Shown here piece after piece: positions 14,854 to 22,004 of a stretch of DNA of 22,004 nt. Where the stretch lies: assembly GCF_039539605.1 (NCBI RefSeq), contig NZ_BAABDL010000074.1, forward strand, positions 1-22,004, read 5' to 3'. Source of the DNA: Amphibacillus indicireducens. GTDB taxonomy: Bacteria; Bacillota; Bacilli; Bacillales; Amphibacillaceae. Every line of letters starts with the position of its first letter. The stretch's first letter is position 1. Both the position numbers and the translations under genes were made by a program. The notes below the pieces were generated by a model, which was not told where the DNA came from, ran no database searches, and worked only from the letters and a program-made list of their open reading frames with translations.

Positions 14854-17301
14854 TTATTCTGTTTTAAAAGGGATTTGATAAACGACTTCTTTCCAAGCAC
14901 TGATGACTTCGCCTACTTCATCCGTATCTATAATAAATGAACCATTACTATATCGATCACTAATACTTAACTCCATCGGATGCATCGTTTGTAGTGTGCC
15001 CGACTCCGTTAATACATTGACCTTTTCTTCAGGTCCAACCTCAACAAATCCAGCAACACGGTGTGGTTTTCCTTTTAGTTCTCTGAGCATGACTTGTCCT
15101 CGATTTGTTCGAGAGCTTTGTTCAAATTCAGTAATTCTCATCCGTTTTACAGCTCCACGCTGGGTAACAAGAGCGAAGTGTGTTTCATCTGCCTCGCCTT
15201 CTAACACAAGTCCATTCACAACATATTCATCTTTTTTGAGATTAATTGACTTAACTCCTGCAGCACGTAGACCAACAGGGGTCACCTCTGCCTCACTATA
15301 ACGTAAACCGAAGCCTCGATTAGAGACAACGAATAAATCTTGCAATCCATTTGATAACGCAACATTGACCAGCTGATCATTTTTTCTTAAATTTAAAGCA
15401 ATCAGAGGCCTAAAGTGGCGTTGTGCCTCATATAAGTTTAGTTCACTTCGTTTAACCATCCCGTTCCTTGTGAAGAACACTAAGTAATTTGGTGTCGTGT
15501 AATCACAAATAGGAATGACCTTTACGACTTTCTCACCTTTTTTCAAACTTGCCAAGCTCGATAAGTGTTGTGCGAGATCTTTCCAGCGAATGTCTGGGAG
15601 TAGATGTACAGGTGCGACGATGTATCTCCCTTGATCTGTAAAGATTAGAATATCATCGGTTGTATTGATTTCATACAAGCCAACTAAATGATCGCCTTCT
15701 TTTATTTCAAGGTCTTCCCCATTCGATGCATTGTAAGAACGTAAGCTCGTTCGTTTCACGTAGCCATCTTGAGTAACAGACACTAATACATCTTCACTCG
15801 CCACAGTCACTTCTAGGTTGATTTTTAGTTCATCAACTTCGGCCTCAACCGAAGTCAGTCTTGGTGTTGGAAAATCTTTTTTAATTTGTCTTAAATCTTT
15901 TTTAATTACGTTAGCTAATTCTTTCTCATCATTAATAATCTTACTCAATTGTTCAACTAGCTTAGCCAATTCTAACGCTTCTTTTTCTAACTGTGTAATA
16001 TCAGTATTCGTTAAACGATATAATTGCAAATTTACAATCGATTCAGCCTGAGCTTCAGTAAAACCAAACTGTTTTTCAATTCTTGCTTTTGCATCTGCTT
16101 TATTTTTACTTGCACGGATTACTTTTATTAATTCATCTAAAACTGAGATTGCTTTGATAAGTCCTTCAACGATATGCGAACGTTCTTTAGCTTTTGCGAA
16201 GTCATATTTTGACTGACGTAAGACGACTTCTTTTTGGTGCTCGATATATGCATCTAACAGTTGAATCAAGCCTAGTTGTTTTGGTGCACGATCTTTAATT
16301 GCCACCATGTTAAAATGATAAGACACTTGTAACTCGGTATGTTTATACAAATAGTTTAGTACACCATTGCTATCTGCATCTTTTTTTAGTTCAATCACGA
16401 TTCGCATTCCAGTCCGGTCTGTTTCATCACGAATTTCAGCGATTCCTTCAACTTTCCGGTCTAATTTTAATTCATCAATTTTCTTAACTAAATTCGCTTT
16501 ATTGACTTCGTAAGGAATCTCTTCAATCACGATTTTTTCTCGACCACCGCGCATTTCTTCAATTTCTGCACGTCCTCGGAGAAAAATCTTACCTTTACCT
16601 GTTCGGTAAGCATCTAGTAAGCCATCCTCACCTTGAATAATTCCACCAGTAGGAAAATCTGGCCCCTTAACAATCTTCATCAATGATTCAACTGTGATGT
16701 CTGGTTGATCAATTTTTTTAATGACAGCATCGATCACCTCTGTTAAGTTATGAGGTGGAATATCTGTCGCATATCCTGCCGATATCCCTGTCGAACCATT
16801 TACGAGTAGATTCGGAAACCGAGCAGGTAAAATAACCGGCTCTTCAAGCGAGTCATCAAAGTTTGGAATATAGTCAACTGTGTCTTTATTAATATCTCTT
16901 AATAATTGAGCTGAAATCGCAGATAAACGTGCTTCTGTATAACGCATCGCTGCAGGAGGATCACCATCAATACTCCCGTTATTTCCATGCATTTCAACTA
17001 AAGGATTACGCATTTTCCAATCGGCACTTAGACGAACCATCGCATCATAAACAGATGTATCACCATGTGGGTGATAATTTCCGATCACGTTACCAACTGT
17101 TTTTGCTGCTTTACGAAAATTTTGATCATGCGTATTTTTATCTTTATACATCGCATATAAAATCCGACGTTGGACAGGTTTTAATCCGTCCCTTGCATCA
17201 GGTAAAGCACGATCTTGAATAATATATTTACTATAACGACCAAATCGATCGCCGATTACTTCATCTAAAGATAAATCTAAAAACTTTTCAGTTACAGACA
17301 A
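14854..17301 (-). CDS. parC: DNA topoisomerase IV subunit A
   Basis: DNA-cleaving subunit of topoisomerase IV, which decatenates daughter chromosomes together with ParE. The 815 residues have the GyrA/ParC layout: a winged-helix breakage-reunion domain with catalytic R120-Y121 (AAMRYTEARLS), a coiled-coil tower, and a C-terminal beta-pinwheel (about 490-805). The exact GyrA-box QRRGGKG is not seen, which favours ParC over GyrA, as does the adjacent parE. The quinolone-determining segment reads HPHGDTSVYDAMVR, with T82 where Ser is usual and D86 at the acidic position. The start is TTG (17299-17301) after GAGGAGG. It is 18 nt downstream of parE and cotranscribed with it. Confidence 0.96.
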   Translation of the reverse strand: MSVTEKFLDLSLDEVIGDRFGRYSKYIIQDRALPDARDGLKPVQRRILYAMYKDKNTHDQNFRKAAKTVGNVIGNYHPHGDTSVYDAMVRLSADWKMRNPLVEMHGNNGSIDGDPPAAMRYTEARLSAISAQLLRDINKDTVDYIPNFDDSLEEPVILPARFPNLLVNGSTGISAGYATDIPPHNLTEVIDAVIKKIDQPDITVESLMKIVKGPDFPTGGIIQGEDGLLDAYRTGKGKIFLRGRAEIEEMRGGREKIVIEEIPYEVNKANLVKKIDELKLDRKVEGIAEIRDETDRTGMRIVIELKKDADSNGVLNYLYKHTELQVSYHFNMVAIKDRAPKQLGLIQLLDAYIEHQKEVVLRQSKYDFAKAKERSHIVEGLIKAISVLDELIKVIRASKNKADAKARIEKQFGFTEAQAESIVNLQLYRLTNTDITQLEKEALELAKLVEQLSKIINDEKELANVIKKDLRQIKKDFPTPRLTSVEAEVDELKINLEVTVASEDVLVSVTQDGYVKRTSLRSYNASNGEDLEIKEGDHLVGLYEINTTDDILIFTDQGRYIVAPVHLLPDIRWKDLAQHLSSLASLKKGEKVVKVIPICDYTTPNYLVFFTRNGMVKRSELNLYEAQRHFRPLIALNLRKNDQLVNVALSNGLQDLFVVSNRGFGLRYSEAEVTPVGLRAAGVKSINLKKDEYVVNGLVLEGEADETHFALVTQRGAVKRMRITEFEQSSRTNRGQVMLRELKGKPHRVAGFVEVGPEEKVNVLTESGTLQTMHPMELSISDRYSNGSFIIDTDEVGEVISAWKEVVYQIPFKTE

Positions 17302-17319
17302 AATAGTTCCTCCTCAAAA

Positions 17320-19278
17320 TCAACTATGGATATTCTCATTATCAATAATGTTCGTCTCTTCATCGAGACCAAAGGCAACATTTAATTCAATCCATTTACG
17401 TCTAGGGGCGACTTTATTCCCCATCAATGTTGTCACACGTCGTTCAGTCCGAGCAAAGTCATCAACTGTGACACGAATTAACGTCCGTGTTTCTGGATTC
17501 ATTGTTGTATCCCATAATTGATCTGCATTCATCTCCCCTAGACCTTTATAACGTTGCAACGTGTATCCTGAACCAATTTTGCTTGTCACTTTTTTTAGTT
17601 CTTCCTCATTCCAAGCATAATGAATTTTCTCTTTCTTACCTTTACCTTTTGAAATCTTATATAACGGTGGCAACGCAATATAAACTTTACCTGCTTCAAC
17701 AAGCTCGCGCATGTAGCGATAGAAAAATGTTAGTAACAAAACTTGAATGTGTGCACCATCAGTATCAGCATCTGTCATAATAATGACTTTATCATATTGA
17801 ACATCTTCCAGACTAAAATCACCTGCTACACCTGCGCCAATCGTATGAATAATTGTTGCGATTTCTTCATTCTTTAAAATTTCTTCAATTTTAGCTTTTT
17901 CAGTGTTAATCACCTTACCTCTTAAAGGTAAAATCGCTTGGAATTTTCGATCACGCCCTTGCTTGGCCGATCCGCCAGCAGAGTCACCTTCCACTAAATA
18001 AAGTTCATTGCGGTCAGGCTTTCTCGATTGTGCTGGCGTTAATTTACCACTTAACAACGTTGATTTACGCTTACGATTTTTTCCTGATCTTGCATCTTCG
18101 CGTGCTTTACGTGCCAACTCACGAGCTTCACGTGCTTGTAACGCCTTTTTTAATAACATCACTGACTGATTCGCATTTTCCTCTAAAAAGTAAGCTAATT
18201 GTTCAGAAACAACAGCATCGACTGCCGATCTAGCTTCAGTTGTTCCTAATCTACCTTTTGTTTGACCCTCAAATTGAAGCTTTTCTTCAGGCACACGAAT
18301 CGATACAATCGCAGTTAAGCCCTCTCTAATATCATTGCCTTCTAAATTTTTATCTTTTTCCTTGAGAATATTATTTTTTCGGGCATAGTCATTAAAAACT
18401 CGAGTAATTGCGCTTTTAGCACCTACTTCATGAGTTCCACCATCTTTAGTACGAACATTATTTACAAACGAAAGCATATTCTCGGCATAGCCGTCATTAA
18501 ATTGAAATGAAAAATCAACCTCAATCTCTTGTTGTTTCCCTTCAAAATAGACAACTGAATGAAGCACATCCTTTTCTTCATTTAAATACTCGATAAACGA
18601 TTTTAGACCATCAGGATATTGAAACACTTCAGTTACTTGATTGCGTTCATCGTTTAATTCAATTTGAATTCCTTTTAATAAAAAGGCTGCTTCCCGCAAA
18701 CGTTCAGCTAATATTTCATATTGATAACTTGTCGTTGAAAAAATCGTTTGATCTGGTTTAAATTTAATTGTCGTACCTGTTTTTTTCGTCGTACCAATCT
18801 GTTTTAATGGACCAGTGACCTGGCCACCATTAACAAAATGTTGTTCAACAATTTTTCCGTCACGTTGAATGGTTACTGTTAACTCTTCAGAAAGTGCATT
18901 AACAACAGATGCACCAACACCGTGTAGTCCACCTGCAGTTTTATAGCCACCTTCACCGAATTTACCACCTGCATGAAGAACGGTTAAAATGACTTCAGGC
19001 GTTGATTTTCCAGATGGGTGGTTGCCGATCGGCATCCCTCTCCCTTCGTCGACAACGGAAATGCTATTATCTTGATGGATCGTAACCGTAATTTTTTCGC
19101 CAAAGCCCGCCAATACTTCGTCAACTGCATTATCAACAATTTCAAAAACGAGATGGTGTAAACCTCTAGCATCTGTGGAACCTATGTACATCCCAGGTCG
19201 TTTTCTTACAGCTTCAAGTCCTTCTAATACTTGAATTGAATCATCTGTATATAAGTTCTGATTACTCTTCAAACTCAT
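17320..19278 (-). CDS. parE: DNA topoisomerase IV subunit B
   Basis: ATPase subunit of topoisomerase IV. The 652 residues show the GHKL ATPase domain with E46 and N50 (EIVDNAVDE), DEGRGMPIG near residue 77, GGLHGVGASVVNALS near 116 and QTKGRLG near 339. The Toprim domain follows, with EGDSAGG (430-436) and DADTDGAH (503-510), then QRYKGLGEMN near the end. I place the start at the ATG at 19278, which gives a beginning like other ParE proteins and has GAAGGGG just upstream, though the spacing is short. A longer frame to 19320 has no ribosome site. Gene order yneT-parE-parC matches B. subtilis. Confidence 0.96.
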   Translation of the reverse strand: MSLKSNQNLYTDDSIQVLEGLEAVRKRPGMYIGSTDARGLHHLVFEIVDNAVDEVLAGFGEKITVTIHQDNSISVVDEGRGMPIGNHPSGKSTPEVILTVLHAGGKFGEGGYKTAGGLHGVGASVVNALSEELTVTIQRDGKIVEQHFVNGGQVTGPLKQIGTTKKTGTTIKFKPDQTIFSTTSYQYEILAERLREAAFLLKGIQIELNDERNQVTEVFQYPDGLKSFIEYLNEEKDVLHSVVYFEGKQQEIEVDFSFQFNDGYAENMLSFVNNVRTKDGGTHEVGAKSAITRVFNDYARKNNILKEKDKNLEGNDIREGLTAIVSIRVPEEKLQFEGQTKGRLGTTEARSAVDAVVSEQLAYFLEENANQSVMLLKKALQAREARELARKAREDARSGKNRKRKSTLLSGKLTPAQSRKPDRNELYLVEGDSAGGSAKQGRDRKFQAILPLRGKVINTEKAKIEEILKNEEIATIIHTIGAGVAGDFSLEDVQYDKVIIMTDADTDGAHIQVLLLTFFYRYMRELVEAGKVYIALPPLYKISKGKGKKEKIHYAWNEEELKKVTSKIGSGYTLQRYKGLGEMNADQLWDTTMNPETRTLIRVTVDDFARTERRVTTLMGNKVAPRRKWIELNVAFGLDEETNIIDNENIHS

Positions 19279-19378
19279 CTTCCCCTTCTTTTCTAGCTGA
19301 TCCGGTGACTGACCAATCATTATTGTAAAATGATTAAATAGGCGTCACACCACTTTATTCATATGGTTTCTTTCAACA

Positions 19379-19431
19379 GCTTAACTAAATAGAAATCGTT
19401 TCTACTTAGTTAAGCCGTTAAATCAACGGCT
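19379..19431. repeat. 37-bp palindrome with an overlapping second hairpin upstream of parE
   Basis: GCTTAACTAAATAGAAA and TTTCTACTTAGTTAAGC are 17-bp arms with one mismatch around TCG (19379-19415). On the minus strand that mismatch is a G-U wobble, so the RNA in the parE direction pairs fully. A second hairpin AGCCGTT/AACGGCT (19413-19419 with 19425-19431) shares three bases with the first. No U-tract follows on either strand, so a standard terminator is doubtful. It lies between the yneT stop codon and parE. Confidence 0.8.
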
Positions 19432-19439
19432 CAATCAAT

Positions 19440-19850
19440 TTACTGCAAACTAGCGTATGCGACATAAATACAAAGATCCATGACAACTTTAAACTCATCT
19501 TTATATGTTTCGTAAACCGTTTCATCGACAATGCCCTTTTGTGCCCAAAATACTTTCGGTCCAATTTCTTTCGCTTCTTTTGCGATTGCTTCAAGGAATT
19601 CTGATCGGCGAAAAACATTAACAATATCAACAGGCTCTGGAATCGCTGCTAAACTTGGATAAGCTTTTTCACCTAATACTTGATCAACCTTAGGGTTAAC
19701 TGGAATAATTTTAAAACCAAAATCTTGCATGTACTTACTAATCTTATAAGAGGTTCGATCTTCATTGTCTGATAGGCCAACAACTGCAATTGTTTTTGTT
19801 TGGTCAAAAATTTCTTTCAATTCGGCTTGTGTTGGGTGATATGGTTTCAT
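19440..19850 (-). CDS. yneT: CoA-binding domain protein (YneT/YccU family)
   Basis: A 136-residue protein consisting of one CoA-binding Rossmann domain, like the N-terminal part of succinyl-CoA synthetase alpha subunits. The nucleotide-binding segment IAVVGLSDNEDRTSYKISKY is at about residues 21-40, then KIIPVNPKV near 47, the DIVNVFRRSE segment near 75, and FWAQKGI near 101. The biochemical role of this family is not established. The ATG follows AAAGGAGG at good spacing. It is divergent from plsY and upstream of parE, the same neighbourhood as in B. subtilis, where yneS (plsY), yneT, parE and parC are adjacent. Confidence 0.9.
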   Translation of the reverse strand: MKPYHPTQAELKEIFDQTKTIAVVGLSDNEDRTSYKISKYMQDFGFKIIPVNPKVDQVLGEKAYPSLAAIPEPVDIVNVFRRSEFLEAIAKEAKEIGPKVFWAQKGIVDETVYETYKDEFKVVMDLCIYVAYASLQ

Positions 19851-19886
19851 CTTTTATTCCTCCTTTGAATGATTGTCTTAATCTTT

Positions 19887-19916
19887 AGTTTACGATTAAA
19901 TGCCTAGCTTGGTCAA
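19887..19916 (-). promoter_or_regulatory. Candidate promoter of yneT
   Basis: Minus-strand -35 TTGACC (19911-19916), 18-nt spacer, -10 TAAACT (19887-19892). The start of transcription would fall about 30 nt before the ATG. Confidence 0.4.
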
Positions 19917-19971
19917 ATCAAATTTTAATAGATCCTCATTTTAGGATAAATAATTGCAAAATAACTTCGTT

Positions 19972-19988
19972 TTAGTACCTAGTCATAA
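19972..19988. promoter_or_regulatory. FapR-like operator upstream of plsY
   Basis: TTAGTACCTAGTCATAA matches 14 of 17 positions of the FapR consensus TTAGTACCTGNTACTAA as I remember it, with a perfect left half-site. FapR senses malonyl-CoA and represses fatty acid and phospholipid synthesis genes. Here the site is about 80 bp before plsY. Confidence 0.4.
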
Positions 19989-19996
19989 TTATCTTT

Positions 19997-20026
19997 CACT
20001 ATTCTTTAAATCGTGGTAGAATAGTG
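19997..20026 (+). promoter_or_regulatory. plsY promoter region with 9-bp inverted repeat around the -10
   Basis: A good -10 TAGAAT (20017-20022) has only a weak -35 at the right distance (TTTCAC, 19994-19999). The inverted repeat CACTATTCT/AGAATAGTG (19997-20005 with 20018-20026, 12-nt spacer) overlaps both, suggesting control by a dimeric regulator. Confidence 0.4.
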
Positions 20027-20067
20027 ACGTTGCAATTTTGTTAAATGAAATGAGGTCATTTTAAAAA

Positions 20068-20661
20068 ATGTGGACTTACTTAATATTAATTATCTTTTCC
20101 TATCTGATCGGCTCAATTCCATCGGGCTTAATTGTAGGAAAATTATTTTATCAAACAGATATTCGTGAACACGGTAGCGGGAATTTAGGTGGAACAAATA
20201 CATTTCGAGTTTTGGGTAAAAAAGCTGGTGTAGTAGTCACACTTGCCGACCTGCTTAAAGGAACTCTTGCTGTTAGCTTACCAGCGATCTTTAGCTTAAC
20301 AGAAATAAATCCTTTAATTATTGGTATTTTTGCAGTTATTGGCCATATGTACCCGATCTTCGCAAACTTTAGAGGTGGTAAGGCTGTCGCCACGTCAGGT
20401 GGACTGATTTTAGGCATCACCCCCCTCGTCTTTCTCATTATTTTAGGATCTTTTTTAATAACGTTACTCATTACTAAATATGTATCATTGTCATCAATGA
20501 TCACGGGAATCCTTGGGATCATCACAACAGTTATTTTGCAAGAATATCAATTATTAATTGTAATCGTCATTTTAACAGTCTTTATTTTTTATCGTCATCG
20601 AGCGAATATTAAACGAATTATTAATAAAACTGAACCGAAGATTCCTTGGCCAAAACGGTAA
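20068..20661 (+). CDS. plsY: Glycerol-3-phosphate acyltransferase, acyl-phosphate type
   Basis: Integral membrane enzyme that transfers the acyl chain from acyl-phosphate (made by PlsX) to glycerol-3-phosphate, giving lysophosphatidate. The 197 residues have about five hydrophobic segments. Family motifs are GSIPSGLIVGK near residue 15, the cytoplasmic loop HGSGNLGGTNTFRVLGKKAG near 35, LLKGTLA near 62, GHMYPIFANFRGGKAVAT near 92, and the C-terminal RHRANIKRI. The ATG follows GAGGT at 11 nt, which is long. It is transcribed alone, with a terminator after it, and a FapR-like box lies upstream. It is divergent from yneT, as in B. subtilis (yneS). Confidence 0.96.
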   Translation: MWTYLILIIFSYLIGSIPSGLIVGKLFYQTDIREHGSGNLGGTNTFRVLGKKAGVVVTLADLLKGTLAVSLPAIFSLTEINPLIIGIFAVIGHMYPIFANFRGGKAVATSGGLILGITPLVFLIILGSFLITLLITKYVSLSSMITGILGIITTVILQEYQLLIVIVILTVFIFYRHRANIKRIINKTEPKIPWPKR

Positions 20662-20686
20662 GTTAATCTTCAAAAGTTGTTAATTT

Positions 20687-20723
20687 GGATTCATTCTAGA
20701 AACAAATCGATTGAATCCTTTTT
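20687..20723 (+). terminator. Terminator of plsY
   Basis: 7-bp stem GGATTCA/TGAATCC (20687-20693 with 20712-20718) with an 18-nt loop, followed by five T. The loop contains TTCTAGAA. The right arm overlaps the -35 of folE2. Confidence 0.55.
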
Positions 20724-20739
20724 GAATGTTCAGTATACT
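20711..20739 (+). promoter_or_regulatory. Promoter of folE2-yidD
   Basis: -35 TTGAAT (20711-20716), 17-nt spacer, -10 TATACT (20734-20739). Transcription starting near 20746 excludes the in-frame GTG at 20739 and supports the ATG at 20772. No convincing Zur-type palindrome is visible here. Confidence 0.55.
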
Positions 20740-20771
20740 TGTTAAAAGTTGTTCTGAGAGGAGCTTGCTAT

Positions 20772-21701
20772 ATGAGACAAAAAGATCAAGTCAGTCGGCA
20801 ATTACCAGATAAAGAAGAACGGTTACGCTTATTCGGCTCCGTAAAGCCTGGTAAAAAGACAAAGCCAGTAAAAAAAGAAGACATGGCTGACTTACAAAAC
20901 AAACAAGCTGATTTTTTATTTAAATTAGATGAGGTTGGAATTACAAATGTAAAGCACCCGATTCAAATAAATAGTGAGCTTACACCAAACCAACAATCGT
21001 CAATCGGCTCATTCACCTTTTCTTCAACAGTTGAACAAAGTAGCAAAGGAACAAATATGAGTCGGTTTACTGAACAATTACAAGATTTTCACCAAAGAAA
21101 TTTACTCTCATTCGATCTTGTTAACCTAAAATTATTCACTAAAGAACTTGCTACACGGTTAAAAACACCAGATGCTAAGCTGGAGATTGAGGCACCATGG
21201 TTTTTTGAACGCAAAGGCCCTAGTTCTGGTTTAGCTGGTCTCAATCATGCAGATTTAAAAGTATCAGTTAGCTACACTGCCCCAGACCAATATGAGATTA
21301 GGGTTGGTTTAACTGGGAGTGTAACGACACTTTGTCCATGTTCTAAAGAAATCAGTGAGTATAGTGCCCACAACCAACGTGGTGAAGTTAAGCTGGAAAT
21401 TGAGTTAGTTGATAATTTTGATGAGTCAACCATCGATTGGAAGGCATTTTTATTAGAAGCTGCAGAAAGTAACGCGAGTGCGCGACTCCATCCGATTTTA
21501 AAGCGACCTGATGAGAAAATTGTTACTGAACAAGCTTATGAAAATCCAAGATTTGTTGAGGACATGGTCCGATTAGTCGCTGCTGATCTATATGAATCTG
21601 ATCAAGTTATTGCATTTTTTGTTAGATGTCAGAATCATGAATCGATTCATTTACATGATGCGATTGCATCAATCACAATCGACAAACGAGTGGAACACTA
21701 A
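20772..21701 (+). CDS. folE2: GTP cyclohydrolase IB (FolE2/MptA type)
   Basis: Converts GTP to 7,8-dihydroneopterin triphosphate, the first step of tetrahydrofolate (and in some bacteria queuosine) synthesis. The 309 residues belong to the type IB family, unrelated in sequence to FolE. The family core reads FFERKGPSSGLAGLNHAD near residue 144, the metal/active-site cysteines are in LCPCSKEIS (C188, C190) with H200 in SAHNQRGEV, and FVEDMVR is near 261. Type IB enzymes can use metals other than zinc, and in B. subtilis the paralogue is induced by zinc shortage. The ATG at 20772 has GAGAGGAG 8 nt upstream. yidD overlaps its stop codon by one base. Confidence 0.95.
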   Translation: MRQKDQVSRQLPDKEERLRLFGSVKPGKKTKPVKKEDMADLQNKQADFLFKLDEVGITNVKHPIQINSELTPNQQSSIGSFTFSSTVEQSSKGTNMSRFTEQLQDFHQRNLLSFDLVNLKLFTKELATRLKTPDAKLEIEAPWFFERKGPSSGLAGLNHADLKVSVSYTAPDQYEIRVGLTGSVTTLCPCSKEISEYSAHNQRGEVKLEIELVDNFDESTIDWKAFLLEAAESNASARLHPILKRPDEKIVTEQAYENPRFVEDMVRLVAADLYESDQVIAFFVRCQNHESIHLHDAIASITIDKRVEH

Positions 21702-21922
21702 TGAAGTGGTTGTTATTAAAGATCATTGGCTTTTATCGTAAATATATAAGTCCAATGACACCACCTAGTTGCCGGTTCCACCCAACTTGTTCTGAGTACG
21801 GCATGACTGCGATTTCTCGATTTGGTGCATTTAAAGGTACATTTCTAACAGTCATTCGGATTTTAAAATGCAATCCATTTCATTCCGGTGGCTTTGACCC
21901 AGTGCCAGAAAAAAAGAAATAG
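21701..21922 (+). CDS. yidD: Membrane protein insertion efficiency factor
   Basis: A 73-residue YidD-family protein, associated at the inner face of the membrane with YidC-dependent insertion. The cysteine-rich family core is complete: FYRKYISP near residue 12, SCRFHPTCSEYG near 23, and ILKCNPFHSGGFDPVP near 54. The N-terminal stretch is amphipathic rather than a clear signal peptide. The ATG shares its A with the TAA stop of folE2, so translation is probably coupled, with GAGTGGAA as a poor ribosome site. It is often next to rnpA-yidC, but its position beside folE2 here carries no obvious functional meaning. Confidence 0.95.
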   Translation: MKWLLLKIIGFYRKYISPMTPPSCRFHPTCSEYGMTAISRFGAFKGTFLTVIRILKCNPFHSGGFDPVPEKKK

Positions 21923-22004
21923 TTAGTATTATAAAACCTGCATTATTCATAACTTGATTTTTTATAGGTGATTTGCCCATTAAATTGCCAAAAGTGAATG
22001 CCAG

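Noticed and set aside
14903..15301. 132-residue plus-strand ORF antisense to parC
   Set aside because: It is low-complexity, Ser/Thr-rich and without a ribosome site; it is the complement of a strongly coding parC frame.
20151..20525. 124-residue minus-strand ORF antisense to plsY
   Set aside because: The opposite strand encodes an unmistakable PlsY; the antisense product shows no family features.
20739..20771. N-terminal extension of FolE2 from a GTG
   Set aside because: The GTG overlaps the end of the -10 element and a strong ribosome site precedes the ATG at 20772.

Overview
The window is low-GC Firmicutes chromosome, most probably from a Bacillaceae member of the Oceanobacillus/Halobacillus/Amphibacillus type. 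The evidence is strong AGGAGG-like ribosome sites, several GTG and TTG starts, short-form HisG with HisZ, a proline T-box before proBA, GltC-like LysR architecture, and the gene order plsY-yneT-parE-parC as I recall it from Bacillus subtilis. Nearly all of it is housekeeping metabolism. The genus is an inference.

Left part (1-7279). The left edge carries the 5' end of a minus-strand group IIC intron inserted just behind the terminator hairpin of ppaC (Mn-dependent pyrophosphatase). Next come proA and proB, minus strand, overlapping by 4 nt and preceded by a complete T-box leader with its own promoter and a CCU (Pro) specifier. ilvE is divergent from a GltC-like LysR regulator across an intergenic region with a perfect 15-bp dyad. 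msrA follows, then about 700 bp without a gene that holds seven tandem 52-bp hairpin-forming units.

Histidine block (7195-13993). The minus-strand operon hisZ-hisG-hisD-hisB-hisA-hisF-hisIE is tightly packed, with its own promoter and a strong terminator. The amidotransferase gene hisH, normally between hisB and hisA, is absent there. HisF still has its usual catalytic and ammonia-gate residues. The PHP-type histidinol phosphatase hisJ is divergent from the operon, so every step of the pathway is covered here except the HisH glutaminase.

Right part (13994-22004). A GC-rich, strongly folded repeat-like element lies between hisJ and a small flavin reductase. Then come parC and parE (topoisomerase IV), a CoA-binding protein (yneT), plsY (glycerol-3-phosphate acyltransferase, with a FapR-like box upstream), folE2 (GTP cyclohydrolase IB) and yidD. 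A 37-bp near-perfect palindrome separates yneT from parE.

No prophage, transposase, CRISPR array or defence system is visible. The least ordinary items are the intron at the terminator, the 52-bp hairpin array, the missing hisH, the GC-rich element and the parE-proximal palindrome.
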